Shown: one piece after another, positions 45,267-57,444 of the stretch
Position numbering within the stretch: position 1 is the stretch's first letter
Layout: each line of letters begins with the position of its first letter
Assembly (NCBI RefSeq): GCF_013466425.1
Contig: NZ_CP059165.1
Coordinates: 2,852,001 to 2,916,000, forward strand
DNA length: 64,000 nt
Direction: 5' to 3'
From: Mycobacterium vicinigordonae
GTDB taxonomy: Bacteria > Actinomycetota > Actinomycetes > Mycobacteriales > Mycobacteriaceae
Notes under the pieces: model-generated
What the model was told of the DNA's origin: nothing
Databases searched by the model: none
What the model saw: only the letters and a program-made list of their open reading frames with translations
Program-made: the position numbers and the translations under genes

Positions 45267-45557
45267 CCTCTGCTCTCGTCGATGCCCTTGTTCGTCCGGA
45301 CGCCCAACATAGGCCACCGGAGTGACAAGTCTGGAGCGCCACGAGGTCGTGTCGGATGAAAATGACGCTCTGCCAGCGCCTTTCCGTTACCTGGGAGGTG
45401 CATGTTGCTAGTGTGTCCGCAGGGGCCAATGGGGCGGCGCGACCGCGGGCGGCGCCGTTGCCCGCGCGTCCTAGGCGGGGTCGCGATGCTATTTCGACGG
45501 CATTTGGCAGACTTCGGTGCTGAGACTCCGCCCGGATGGCGCCTGCGTTACGGCGGC
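45267..45557. other. Divergent intergenic region between jetA and uvrB
   Basis: About 290 bases with no convincing gene; the plus-strand frame of uvrB is open through it but lacks coding character upstream of 45588. It must carry the jetABC promoter on the minus strand, which I cannot place, and leads into the uvrB promoter. A TAGTGT hexamer near 45409 is a weak additional plus-strand -10 candidate. Confidence 0.4.
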
Positions 45558-45580
45558 GTGTCGGTGGCGCCGACTACCCT
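45558..45580 (+). promoter_or_regulatory. RecA_NDp (PafBC-type) promoter of uvrB
   Basis: GTGTCGGTG (45558-45566), an 8-base spacer and TACCCT (45575-45580) match the mycobacterial DNA-damage promoter consensus TTGTCRGTG-N8-TANNNT with one mismatch in the first position. The -10 ends seven bases before ATG 45588, so the mRNA would be leaderless. This promoter class is activated by PafBC independently of LexA. Confidence 0.72.
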
Positions 45581-45587
45581 GGCCGAC

Positions 45588-47741
45588 ATGGCTTTCGCCA
45601 CCGAGCATCCAGTTGTCGCCCACTCCGAATATCGCGCCGTCGACGAGATTGTCCGTACCGGTTCCCGGTTCGAAGTGGTCAGCCCGCACGACCCGGCCGG
45701 CGACCAGCCGACCGCCATCGAAGATCTGGAACGGCGGATTAAGGCAGGGGAGCGCGACGTCGTCTTGCTGGGTGCCACCGGCACCGGCAAGTCGGCGACT
45801 ACCGCCTGGCTGATCGAACGCCTGCAACGTCCCACCCTGGTGATGGCGCCGAACAAGACGCTGGCCGCACAGCTTGCCAATGAACTGCGGGAGATGTTGC
45901 CGCACAACGCGGTCGAGTACTTCGTCTCGTACTACGACTACTACCAGCCGGAGGCCTATATCGCGCAGACGGACACCTACATCGAGAAAGACAGCTCCAT
46001 CAACGACGACGTGGAGCGGCTCCGGCATTCCGCGACTTCGTCGCTGTTGTCCCGGCGCGACGTGGTGGTGGTTGCATCGGTGTCGTGCATCTACGGCCTG
46101 GGCACGCCGCAGTCCTATCTGGACCGCTCGGTAGAACTGCAGGTCGGCAACGAAGTGCCACGGGACGCGCTGCTGCGGCTTTTGGTCGACGTGCAGTACA
46201 CGCGCAACGACCTGTCGTTCACCCGCGGCTCCTTCCGGGTCCGCGGCGATACTGTGGAGATCATCCCGTCCTACGAAGAGCTGGCCGTGCGGATCGAGTT
46301 CTTCGGCGACGAGATCGAGGCTTTGTACTACCTGCACCCGCTCACCGGGGACGTGGTCCGGCAGGTCGACTCGCTGCGCATCTTCCCCGCCACCCACTAC
46401 GTCGCCGGGCCAGAGCGGATGGCCCAGGCGATCTCCACGATCGAGCAGGAACTCGCCGAACGCTTAGCCGAACTGGAAGGTCAGGGCAAGTTACTGGAGG
46501 CGCAGCGGCTGCGGATGCGCACCAACTACGACATCGAGATGATGCGACAGGTCGGGTTCTGCTCAGGCATCGAGAACTATTCGCGCCACATCGACGGTCG
46601 GCCGGCGGGCTCGGCGCCGGCAACCCTGCTGGACTACTTCCCGGACGATTTTCTGCTGGTCATCGACGAGTCGCACGTCACCGTCCCGCAGATCGGCGGC
46701 ATGTACGAGGGCGACATGTCGCGCAAGCGCAACCTGGTCGAATACGGGTTCCGGCTGCCGTCGGCGGTCGACAACCGGCCGCTGACCTGGGAGGAGTTCG
46801 CCGACCGGATCGGGCAGACGGTATATCTGTCTGCCACTCCGGGACCGTACGAACTCAGTCAGACCGGCGGCGAGTTCGTCGAGCAGGTCATCCGCCCGAC
46901 CGGGCTGGTGGATCCGAAAGTGGTGGTCAAGCCCACCAAGGGGCAGATCGACGACCTGATCGGCGAGATCCGCAAACGCGCCGCAGCCGACGAGCGTGTC
47001 CTGGTGACCACACTGACCAAGAAAATGGCCGAAGACCTCACCGACTACCTCCTGGAGATGGGCATCCGGGTGCGTTACCTGCACTCCGAGGTCGACACGC
47101 TGCGCCGGGTCGAGCTGCTGCGACAGCTCCGGCTCGGGGACTACGACGTGCTGGTGGGTATCAACCTGCTGCGCGAGGGCCTCGACCTGCCCGAGGTGTC
47201 GTTGGTGGCCATACTCGACGCCGACAAGGAAGGCTTCCTAAGGTCCACCCGCAGCCTGATCCAGACCATCGGCCGGGCCGCGCGCAACGTCTCCGGCGAA
47301 GTCCACATGTATGCCGATAAGCTCACCGACTCGATGAACGAAGCGATCGACGAGACCGAGCGGCGGCGGGCCAAACAGATTGCCTACAACGAAGCGCACG
47401 GCATCGACCCGCAGCCGCTGCGCAAGAAGATCGCCGATATCCTCGACCAGGTTTACCGAGAGGCCGACGACACCGAAGCCGTCGGTGGGTCGGGCCGTAA
47501 CGCGTCCCGCGGTCGACGCGCCCAGGGGGAGCCGGGCCGGGCAGTCAGTGCCGGGGTGTTCGAGGGCCGTGACACCTCCTCGATGCCGCGCGCCGAACTG
47601 GCCGACCTGATCAAGGACCTCACCGCGCAGATGATGGCGGCCGCGCGGGACCTGCAGTTCGAACTCGCTGCCCGGTTCCGTGACGAGATCGCGGACCTCA
47701 AAAAGGAGTTGCGGGGTATGGACGCCGCCGGCCTCAAGTGA
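45588..47741 (+). CDS. uvrB: Excinuclease ABC subunit B
   Basis: UvrB is the damage-verifying helicase of nucleotide excision repair, loaded by UvrA and then nicking with UvrC. The 717-residue protein has [13 protein letters not shown] (Walker A), the beta-hairpin [14 protein letters not shown] region, the [13 protein letters not shown]alker B box, SATPGPYE, and the C-terminal helicase motifs [29 protein letters not shown] and QTIGRAARN; the last 40 residues are the UVR coiled coil ([22 protein letters not shown]). ATG 45588 was chosen because a -10 hexamer sits seven bases before it. The TGA overlaps the first MFS gene (GTGA). Corresponds to Rv1633. Confidence 0.96.
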   Translation: MAFATEHPVVAHSEYRAVDEIVRTGSRFEVVSPHDPAGDQPTAIEDLERRIKAGERDVVLLGATGTGKSATTAWLIERLQRPTLVMAPNKTLAAQLANELREMLPHNAVEYFVSYYDYYQPEAYIAQTDTYIEKDSSINDDVERLRHSATSSLLSRRDVVVVASVSCIYGLGTPQSYLDRSVELQVGNEVPRDALLRLLVDVQYTRNDLSFTRGSFRVRGDTVEIIPSYEELAVRIEFFGDEIEALYYLHPLTGDVVRQVDSLRIFPATHYVAGPERMAQAISTIEQELAERLAELEGQGKLLEAQRLRMRTNYDIEMMRQVGFCSGIENYSRHIDGRPAGSAPATLLDYFPDDFLLVIDESHVTVPQIGGMYEGDMSRKRNLVEYGFRLPSAVDNRPLTWEEFADRIGQTVYLSATPGPYELSQTGGEFVEQVIRPTGLVDPKVVVKPTKGQIDDLIGEIRKRAAADERVLVTTLTKKMAEDLTDYLLEMGIRVRYLHSEVDTLRRVELLRQLRLGDYDVLVGINLLREGLDLPEVSLVAILDADKEGFLRSTRSLIQTIGRAARNVSGEVHMYADKLTDSMNEAIDETERRRAKQIAYNEAHGIDPQPLRKKIADILDQVYREADDTEAVGGSGRNASRGRRAQGEPGRAVSAGVFEGRDTSSMPRAELADLIKDLTAQMMAAARDLQFELAARFRDEIADLKKELRGMDAAGLK

Positions 47742-49144
47742 CTCAGACAGCGCGCGAGACCGGGAGCTGGCGTGAATTGCTGGGCCACCATCTGGGCACC
47801 TGCACCGTGCTGGCGGGTGGTGTCGGGATGTACGCCACCAACGAGTTCCTGACCGTCAGCCTGCTGCCCAGCGCGATTGCTGAAATCGGCGGTAGCCGCC
47901 TGTACGCCTGGGTGGTTACGTTGTATCTGGTTGGATCCGTGGTGGCCGCGACCACGGTCAATGCGACACTGCGGCAGTTCGGGGCCCGCGTGTCATTTCT
48001 GTTGGGACTCTCCGTGTTCGGGGTAGCTAGCCTGGTCTGCGCGATCGCCCCGACGATGCAGGTGCTGATCGCGGGCCGCACCTTGCAGGGCGTCGCGGGC
48101 GGCCTGCTGGCCGGGCTCGGTTACGCACTGATCAATGCCGAACTGCCGCGTGAGCTGTGGACGCGCGGGTCCGCGCTGGTATCGGCGATGTGGGGCGTCG
48201 CGACCGTGGTGGGACCCGCGATCGGGGGGATCTTCGCGCAGTTCGGTTTATGGAGATGGGCGTTCGGCACGATGGCGGTCTTAACGGCGTTGATGGCCGC
48301 TCTGGTGACCGGAGTCCTGGGCGCCGAGCGCGCCGTCGCAGCGGGGGAGAGCACCACGCGCAAGGTGCCGGTGCGGTCGCTGCTGGTGATCGGGGCCGCC
48401 GCGCTGGCGGTCAGCGTCGCGCAACTGCCGCACAACGCCGCTGCGATTGCCGGCCTGGTATTGCTCGGGTTGCTGCTGGTCGCGGCCTTTGTGGCGGTTG
48501 ATCGCCGGAGCCGGGCAAAGGTGTTGCCGCCCAGCGTGTTCGGTTCCGGACCCTTGAAGTGGATCTATTTGACCATGGCCGTACTCATGATGGCCGTGAT
48601 GGTCGACACCTACGTGCCGCTGTTCGGTCAGCGACTGGGACACCTGTCACCGGTGGGGGCCGGCTTCCTCGGCGCCTCGCTGGCTGTCGGCTGGACAGTC
48701 AGCGAGGTGGTCAGCGCATCGCTGCACAACCGGCGTGTCATCGGGTACGTCGTGCTGGCTGCGCCTCCGTTGATGGGAACCGGTCTGGGGGTGGGTGCCC
48801 TCACTCAGAGCGCCGACGCGTCGCCGAGCCTGGTCGGGCTGTGGGCGCTGGCGTTGGTGATTGCGGGAATCGGTATCGGGATGGCCTGGCCGCACATGTC
48901 GGTGCGTGCCATGGAGTCTGTCGACGACCCGGCCGAGAGCAGCGCGGCCGCCGCCGCGATCAACACCGTTCAGCTCATCTCTGGAGCATTCGGCGCCGGG
49001 ATTGCCGGTGTCGTCGTGAACACCGCGCCGGGCGACGCAGTGATCCAGGCCCGTTGGCTATACGCGGTGTTCACCGCGTTGGCCGCGGTCGGTGTGCTGA
49101 CCGCGTTCCAGGCGACTCGCCGCGATCGCCGACCACTTCCCTAA
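47738..49144 (+). CDS. MFS drug exporter, first of a tandem pair (Rv1634-like)
   Basis: A 468-residue major facilitator with about 14 hydrophobic segments, typical of the DHA2 group. Early [19 protein letters not shown] and [21 protein letters not shown] (motif C-like, antiporter) and [24 protein letters not shown] fit drug:H+ antiporters. Start GTG 47738 overlaps the uvrB stop by 4 bases, so it is translated from the uvrB message and should be damage-inducible with it. In M. tuberculosis one such gene (Rv1634), linked to efflux of fluoroquinolones as I recall, follows uvrB; here there are two. Confidence 0.88.
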   Translation: MTQTARETGSWRELLGHHLGTCTVLAGGVGMYATNEFLTVSLLPSAIAEIGGSRLYAWVVTLYLVGSVVAATTVNATLRQFGARVSFLLGLSVFGVASLVCAIAPTMQVLIAGRTLQGVAGGLLAGLGYALINAELPRELWTRGSALVSAMWGVATVVGPAIGGIFAQFGLWRWAFGTMAVLTALMAALVTGVLGAERAVAAGESTTRKVPVRSLLVIGAAALAVSVAQLPHNAAAIAGLVLLGLLLVAAFVAVDRRSRAKVLPPSVFGSGPLKWIYLTMAVLMMAVMVDTYVPLFGQRLGHLSPVGAGFLGASLAVGWTVSEVVSASLHNRRVIGYVVLAAPPLMGTGLGVGALTQSADASPSLVGLWALALVIAGIGIGMAWPHMSVRAMESVDDPAESSAAAAAINTVQLISGAFGAGIAGVVVNTAPGDAVIQARWLYAVFTALAAVGVLTAFQATRRDRRPLP

Positions 49145-49169
49145 CGTCGACACCTCTTACGGTGGGAGG

Positions 49170-50555
49170 GTGGTGAAGACGGTCGGCGAGACCGGCAGTT
49201 GGCGAGAGCTGTTCGGCCGACATCTCGGCATCTGCACAGTGCTGGCGGGAGGCGTCGGACTGTATGCCACCAACGAATTCCTCACCGTCAGCATGCTCCC
49301 CAGCATCGTCTCGGACATCGGCGGCGAACGTCTGTTCGCCTGGGCGACGACGCTCTACCTCGTCGGATCGGTGGTCGCGGCCACCACGGTGAATCCGATG
49401 TTGGTGCGCGTGGGAGCGCGATCGTCGTACCTGATGGGACTCACCGTATTCGGGCTGTCGAGCCTGGTGTCGGCATTGGCGCCGAACATGCAGACTTTGG
49501 TCGCCGGACGCATGCTGCAAGGAGCGGCCGGGGGACTGCTGGCCGGCCTTGGATATGCGCTGATCAACTCGGCGTTGCCGCGCCACTTGTGGACCCGCGG
49601 CTCGGCGCTGGTTTCGACGATGTGGGGGGTCGCGACGCTGATCGGGCCCACAACGGGAGGGATCTACGCCCAGCTGGACTTGTGGCAGTGGGCGTTCGTG
49701 TCGATCGCGGTCGTCGCGGCGTTGATGGCTCTGCTAGTGCGAAAGGTGCTGCCGCCCGGGCACATTGGCGAGGCGAACCCCCTCACCCACCCGGTGCCGG
49801 TTTGGTCGCTGCTGCTGATCGGTGCGGCCGCACTGGTCGTCAGCATCGCGGAACTGCCGGAATACCGAATCCAGACCTTCGGGTTGCTGGCTGCCGCGGC
49901 GGTGCTGGTCGTGGTCTTTCTAATCGTGGACTGGCGCATGCACGTCGCGGTGTTGCCGCGCAGCGTGTTCGGTTCGGGACCGCTCAAATGGATCTACCTG
50001 ACCATGTCGGTCCAGATGGTGGCCGCGATGGCCAACACTTATGTGCCGATGTTCGGACAGAAGCTGGCCGACCTGAGTCCGGTGGAGTCTGGGTTCCTGG
50101 GGGCTGCACTTGCGACGGGGTGGACTTTGGCCGAGGTCGTCAGCGCTTCGCTCACGGATCGACAACTGATTGGACGGGTTGTGGCCGTGGCCCCGCTGGT
50201 GATGGCGTCCGGCCTCGCGCTAGGTGCGATAACGCAACGTCCGTACGCTTCGTTGTCCTATGTGATGCTGTGGGCGCTGGCGTTGCTGATCACCGGGGCG
50301 GGTATCGGGATAGCGTGGCCGCATCTGGCGGTGTGGGCCATGACCGCCGTCGACGACCCGGCCGAAAGCAGTGTGGCGGCCGCGGCGATCAACATCGTCC
50401 AGCTGAGTTCGGGGGCTTTCGGTGCCGGGCTGGCGGGTGTCGTCGTCAACACCGCGCCCGGTGGCGAGGTGACGTCAGCGCGCTGGCTGTTTGCCGTGTT
50501 CACCGCGCTGGCCGCCCTCGGATTCCTCAGCTCCTACCGGGCAACACACCTTTGA
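49170..50555 (+). CDS. MFS drug exporter, second of a tandem pair (Rv1634-like)
   Basis: A 461-residue paralogue of the preceding gene. Nearly every segment aligns without gaps: [22 protein letters not shown] against [22 protein letters not shown], then [53 protein letters not shown], and DDPAESSVAAAAIN near the end. It starts at GTG 49170 (or 49173) behind GGTGGGAGGG, 25 bases after its twin, so the pair is one operon with uvrB. The C-terminus is convergent with the mannosyltransferase gene, seven bases away. A local duplication with divergence is the simplest origin. Confidence 0.88.
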   Translation: MVKTVGETGSWRELFGRHLGICTVLAGGVGLYATNEFLTVSMLPSIVSDIGGERLFAWATTLYLVGSVVAATTVNPMLVRVGARSSYLMGLTVFGLSSLVSALAPNMQTLVAGRMLQGAAGGLLAGLGYALINSALPRHLWTRGSALVSTMWGVATLIGPTTGGIYAQLDLWQWAFVSIAVVAALMALLVRKVLPPGHIGEANPLTHPVPVWSLLLIGAAALVVSIAELPEYRIQTFGLLAAAAVLVVVFLIVDWRMHVAVLPRSVFGSGPLKWIYLTMSVQMVAAMANTYVPMFGQKLADLSPVESGFLGAALATGWTLAEVVSASLTDRQLIGRVVAVAPLVMASGLALGAITQRPYASLSYVMLWALALLITGAGIGIAWPHLAVWAMTAVDDPAESSVAAAAINIVQLSSGAFGAGLAGVVVNTAPGGEVTSARWLFAVFTALAALGFLSSYRATHL

Positions 50556-50562
50556 CCGACGC

Positions 50563-52131
50563 TCAACGCGTCGACTTGACGACCTGTGAATAGTGGAACT
50601 GCCAACGCTCGACGATATGAAAACCCAGGTAGGCCGGAAACCGGTAGGCTGGTGAACGCCCAAACTTTCCAGGCGAAAGTGACTGTCCTGCTTGATGATC
50701 GGGCTGCGATGAGTCGCGGTTGGTGATCGTCCAGAGGACGGTGCATTTGTTGATCTTGGCGGTGGTGAGCCAGACCGCGACGTGACCGTCCCACAACGTG
50801 CCGACCTTAGGCCCGTAGGCACCCCGTTCGATGTCGATCAAGGAGTGGAATGCGGCCGGTCGAGTGGCGACCAGGGCGCGGATCGGCCCGGGCAGCCAGG
50901 GCACCGTGTTGTCCACCAGCAGACAATCACCGGGTGCGGCGTGGGCACTGATGACGTCGGCCACCTGGCTGTAATCCCACCCCTCCTTGGCGTATGGCCC
51001 ACGCTGAATAAAGTAATAGCCCGGAAATGCCGCCACGGCCAGGGCCACCAGCAGGGCGACCACCTGCCACCGCGTACGGGCGATGGCGACGATGCAGATC
51101 GCCAGGATGACTGCTGCCGCCGGTGCGGTGAAGATCAGATAGCGCGGGTAATAGATCGGTTCGCTGACCGCCGAGTAGATCAGCACCGTGGCGGTCGGTA
51201 TGACCACCCACAGAACGCTGATTAGCAATAACCTGCCGGTACCGACCTCTGCCCGGGCCCGCCCGGTAAACCTGGTGACGGCCGCGACGACCACCATCAC
51301 ACCGGACAGGATCGCGAACGCGATGCTGTGGTCGAAGAATTGCCGGTGCACGACATCGAGGAACAGGTTGCGGTGCAGCCCCGCGATCCAGCCGACCTGG
51401 AAGACCTGATTGTGGGCGAACAACAGGAACGGCGTCATCACCCCGAGCGCGACGGCCGATGTCACCCCTAACCAGATGGCTGGCCACTTCCGTGGCCTCT
51501 CCGGCGCCACGACGGGAAAAATCGCCGCGTACACCGGCACCAACAGCACTGTGTTGATGCTCACCAGGATCGTCACCATCAGCGCCAACGCGTAGGCAAC
51601 CCATAGCCCGGTCCGATTACGCCGCACCGCGGTGACGAACAGCACCGTCAGCCAGACGGCCGCCGCCACCGACAGCGCGTAGGAGCGGGCTTCGATTCCC
51701 GCCCACGTCACTCGGGGCAGGATCGCGAATACGACACCCGCGCACAGCGCCGTGGTGCGCCCCGAGAACAACTTCGCGAACACCACCACACCGGCGGCGG
51801 CGGCGCCCACCGCCAAGGCGCTGGGGGCGCGCGACCAGAACTCGGTCGGGGGGAAAATCGCGAACCAGCCGTGCATCAGCAGGTAGTAGAAGCCGTGGAC
51901 TGCGTCGATATGGGTTAGCAACTTCCACAACTCGGGCAGCGTGCGGCTGGCTGAGGCCGAAATCGTCGCGCCCTCGTCGAACCACAACGATGGCCGCGCG
52001 GCCCACGCGCCGCTGACGACAGCGGTCAGTGCGGCGATCGCCCACGGGTCCAGCAATCTGCCGCGCGAAGTTGCCGACGGCGCCGGTTGGGCGTCGTCGG
52101 CCAAGGGATCTTCGACTACGGAGGTGGACAT
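50563..52131 (-). CDS. capA: GT-C mannosyltransferase, CapA-like (lipoarabinomannan capping)
   Basis: A 522-residue polyprenyl-phosphate-mannose-dependent glycosyltransferase with a cytoplasmic N-terminus, about ten to eleven hydrophobic helices and a soluble C-terminal domain (about 400-522). The first external loop has SLWFDEGATISASASR, the acidic motif of the GT-C fold. In M. tuberculosis the orthologue at this place (Rv1635c, CapA) adds the first mannose of the caps on lipoarabinomannan, at the outer face of the membrane. Start ATG 52131 (MSTSVVEDPLADD). Monocistronic and divergent from the stress-protein gene. Confidence 0.85.
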   Translation of the reverse strand: MSTSVVEDPLADDAQPAPSATSRGRLLDPWAIAALTAVVSGAWAARPSLWFDEGATISASASRTLPELWKLLTHIDAVHGFYYLLMHGWFAIFPPTEFWSRAPSALAVGAAAAGVVVFAKLFSGRTTALCAGVVFAILPRVTWAGIEARSYALSVAAAVWLTVLFVTAVRRNRTGLWVAYALALMVTILVSINTVLLVPVYAAIFPVVAPERPRKWPAIWLGVTSAVALGVMTPFLLFAHNQVFQVGWIAGLHRNLFLDVVHRQFFDHSIAFAILSGVMVVVAAVTRFTGRARAEVGTGRLLLISVLWVVIPTATVLIYSAVSEPIYYPRYLIFTAPAAAVILAICIVAIARTRWQVVALLVALAVAAFPGYYFIQRGPYAKEGWDYSQVADVISAHAAPGDCLLVDNTVPWLPGPIRALVATRPAAFHSLIDIERGAYGPKVGTLWDGHVAVWLTTAKINKCTVLWTITNRDSSQPDHQAGQSLSPGKFGRSPAYRFPAYLGFHIVERWQFHYSQVVKSTR

Positions 52132-52312
52132 GATCGCCTATCACCTTATGTGGAGGTTTGCCGAACAGCGCAGTTGAGCAGCCCGGCGACGTGACCTGCG
52201 CGATGCGGCGGCGCGACCGTGAGCGCTGCCACGCCGCAAATCTCTCCCATCTCAGTCCAGCAACGCGATACTGTCTTGGGTTGGCTGAGAAACCGACACC
52301 CTGGGAGGGTAA

Positions 52313-52753
52313 ATGAGCGCCTATCAAACCGTTGTCGTAGGTACTGACGGCTCGGATTCGTCGCTGCGCGCGGTCGAAAGGGCGGCCAGGATCGCCGGAG
52401 GCGACGCCAAACTAATCATTGCCTCGGCGTTTTTGCCCCAGCAGGAGGACGCCCGCGCGGTTGACGCCCTGAAGGGCGAGAGCTACAAGGTGACGGGCAC
52501 CGGTCCCATCTACGACATCCTGCACACGGCCAAGGAGCGGGCGCACATCGCCGGTGCGAAGAACGTCGAGGAGCGCGCCATCGAAGGCGCCCCGGTGGAC
52601 GCCCTGGTGCAGCTGGCCGAGTCGGAGAAGGCGGACCTGCTGGTGGTCGGCAATGTCGGCTTGAGCACGATCGCAGGACGGCTGCTGGGCTCGGTGCCGG
52701 CCAACGTCTCGCGTAAGGCGAAGGTCGACGTTCTGATCGTGCACACCACGTAG
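52313..52753 (+). CDS. Universal stress protein, cAMP-binding (Rv1636/TB15.3-like)
   Basis: A 146-residue UspA-fold protein. VVVGTDGSDSSLRAVERA is the first strand and helix, and LLVVGNVGLSTIAGRLLGSVPANVSRKAKVDVLIVH holds the G-x2-G-x9-G nucleotide-binding pattern. The M. tuberculosis protein binds cAMP better than ATP and is abundant, so it is thought to hold a cAMP pool; the window also carries an adenylyl cyclase (22531-23862). The ATG follows GGGAGGGTAA, a strong ribosome-binding site, and TACTGT near 52269 is a possible -10. Confidence 0.93.
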   Translation: MSAYQTVVVGTDGSDSSLRAVERAARIAGGDAKLIIASAFLPQQEDARAVDALKGESYKVTGTGPIYDILHTAKERAHIAGAKNVEERAIEGAPVDALVQLAESEKADLLVVGNVGLSTIAGRLLGSVPANVSRKAKVDVLIVHTT

Positions 52754-52766
52754 GGCCGTAAGCGGC

Positions 52767-53444
52767 CTACCAGCCGCGGTCACGCCATTCGGCCAGGTGC
52801 GGGCGTTCGGCGCCGAGCACTGTGTCGTCGCCGTGGCCGGGGTAGATCACGGTGGCATCGTCGTATACGTCGAACACCCGCGTGGACACGTCGTCGAGCA
52901 GCTGCTCAAAGTCGCCGGGTTGCCAGGTCTTGCCCACCCCACCCGGGAACAGGCAGTCGCCGGTGAAGAGCTGGGTGACGCCACCGGTAGCGGGCCCGTC
53001 TAAAGCCAGCGCCACCGACCCGGGGGTGTGGCCGCGCAGGTGGATGACCTCGAAGGTAAGTCCTCCGATCTGCACCGTGTCGCCGTTGGCTAGCAAACGA
53101 TCCGGTTTGACCGGTAGCGGCTCGGCATCGATCGCGTGCGCGGCCGTCGGCGCCGCGGTGGCCTCGGCAACGGCCTCCAGAGCCTGCCAGTGGTCGAAAT
53201 GCTGGTGGCTGGTCACGATCAATGCCACCTTCGGCGCGTGCCGCCGAATCAGGTCGATTAACGCGTCGGCGTCGTTGGCGGCGTCGATGAGCAATGTTTC
53301 TCCAGTCGCGGAACAGGTCACCAGGTAGGCGTTGTTGTCCATGGGGCCGACCGAGGCCTTCAAGATCGTAGCCCCAGGCAGTGTGCGCTGGGCGGCCGTG
53401 CCTGGGTCTACGTGTCCGGTGTAGGTGTCGGAGACAGTGATCAT
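52767..53444 (-). CDS. Metallo-beta-lactamase-fold hydrolase (glyoxalase II-like)
   Basis: About 225 residues. SHQHFDHW is the HxHxDH metal motif, HLRGHTPGSVALAL gives the next histidine, FTGDCLFPGGVGKT the bridging aspartate and YPGHGDDT the last histidine, so both metal sites look intact. Glyoxalase II-type thioesterase action is likely (S-linked conjugates or similar), with the substrate unknown. ATG 53444 (MITVSDTYTG) was preferred to the 22-residue longer ORF, which has no conserved content. Convergent with the stress-protein gene and divergent from uvrA. Corresponds to Rv1637c. Confidence 0.9.
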   Translation of the reverse strand: MITVSDTYTGHVDPGTAAQRTLPGATILKASVGPMDNNAYLVTCSATGETLLIDAANDADALIDLIRRHAPKVALIVTSHQHFDHWQALEAVAEATAAPTAAHAIDAEPLPVKPDRLLANGDTVQIGGLTFEVIHLRGHTPGSVALALDGPATGGVTQLFTGDCLFPGGVGKTWQPGDFEQLLDDVSTRVFDVYDDATVIYPGHGDDTVLGAERPHLAEWRDRGW

Positions 53445-53494
53445 GCTGGTCACGCTACTTGGTCCGCGGTGGGCGTTCAGTGGCTGGCCGCGGC

Positions 53495-53517
53495 TTGTCG
53501 GTGCCTGCACCTAGCAT
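53495..53517 (+). promoter_or_regulatory. RecA_NDp (PafBC-type) promoter of uvrA
   Basis: TTGTCGGTG (53495-53503), an 8-base spacer and TAGCAT (53512-53517) fit the mycobacterial RecA_NDp consensus TTGTCRGTG-N8-TANNNT at every specified position. Transcription would start near 53524, leaving a leader of about 63 bases before GTG 53587. No LexA palindrome (TCGAAC-N4-GTTCGA) is seen between the metallo-hydrolase gene and uvrA. Confidence 0.82.
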
Positions 53518-53586
53518 GGATTGCGGCCTGCGCTGTGGACTGTTCGTCATGGCAGGGCTCTACGAGTTTGAGCTGAAAGGGACAGC

Positions 53587-56499
<2,913 letters not shown>

Positions 56500-56517
56500 C
56501 CACGTTGCTGCTCAAAA

Positions 56518-57420
56518 TTATTGGGCGTGTAGCCGGGCGGCTTCCTCAGTCTGTGCGCCTTCTCCACGGCCCATTGCGACGGTCGCAGCTGCCATCGCGC
56601 CAATAGCGGCCGGCAGGAGCAGCGCTCCCACACCATGGGCCGTCAGGTGCTCGCCGAGGACCACAATGCCGAGCGCAACCGCCACGACTGGTTCGCCCAC
56701 CAGCATGACTGGCACCGACGCCTGCAGGGCTCCCGCCTGAAAAGCCCACTGCTGCAGACCGGTGACGCCAATAGCGAGCAATACCACCAGGTATGGGGCG
56801 GGAACGGAGAGCAGAGCGTGCCAGCCGCCGACCCCGAACAAGCGCGTACACGTCTTGGTCAACAGGGCGATCATTCCGAGTCCGATGGCTACCGCCACCC
56901 CCAGTGACGTCGCACGCACTCTGCCGGTGGTACGACGTGCCAGCCCCACGCAGATCACCAGCACCGGTACCGTCGCGGCGCAGGCAAACAACAAAGCCGG
57001 AGCCGTCAAGTGGTAATGCCCTTCCTTCGGTCGTCCAACCAGCACGAAGACCGCCAGCGCGGCGGTTAGCAGTGTCGCCCAAGCCCATTCGGATCCAGTC
57101 ACCCGCTTACCGGTACGCCAAGCACTCAGCGGCAGCACGAACAGCAGTGAGGACACCAGCAGCGGTTGCACCAGCATCAGCGACCCATGGGCAAGTGCGA
57201 GAGCCTGAAACGCGTACCCAGCCACGGCTGACAACGTCCCCGCCCACCACAGTCCGTCGCGAAGCACGGCCACGACGGCCGCCGGCATGGGTTTGTCGCT
57301 GACGGCGGGACGCTGCAGAGCGGCCTGCCGTACCACAATTCCCAATGCCACGAACAACGATGCCGCTGTAGCAGCTCCGATCGCCGCGAGGTGCGAACCC
57401 AGCCAATGCATCCCCCGCAC
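56518..57420 (-). CDS. DMT-superfamily (EamA-like) membrane transporter
   Basis: A 300-residue protein with about nine to ten hydrophobic helices and almost no loops, for example LAAIGAATAASLFVALGIVV, AVAGYAFQALALAHGSLMLVQPL and PVMLVGEPVVAVALGIVVLGEHL; the last matches the conserved helix pair of drug/metabolite transporters. Substrate unknown. GTG 57420 or ATG 57411 may start it. The stop is convergent with uvrA, 18 bases away. It begins 24 bases after the AlkZ-like gene on the same strand. I do not recall it beside uvrA in M. tuberculosis. Confidence 0.78.
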   Translation of the reverse strand: MRGMHWLGSHLAAIGAATAASLFVALGIVVRQAALQRPAVSDKPMPAAVVAVLRDGLWWAGTLSAVAGYAFQALALAHGSLMLVQPLLVSSLLFVLPLSAWRTGKRVTGSEWAWATLLTAALAVFVLVGRPKEGHYHLTAPALLFACAATVPVLVICVGLARRTTGRVRATSLGVAVAIGLGMIALLTKTCTRLFGVGGWHALLSVPAPYLVVLLAIGVTGLQQWAFQAGALQASVPVMLVGEPVVAVALGIVVLGEHLTAHGVGALLLPAAIGAMAAATVAMGRGEGAQTEEAARLHAQ

Positions 57421-57444
57421 ATACCCCTTGCTCTAGTAACTGAC

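Noticed and set aside
49199..50593. 464-residue plus frame overlapping the second MFS gene
   Set aside because: Out-of-frame shadow, arginine/glycine-rich and without hydrophobic helices.
53445..53586. LexA box upstream of uvrA
   Set aside because: No TCGAAC-N4-GTTCGA-like palindrome is present; the RecA_NDp motif accounts for damage control instead.
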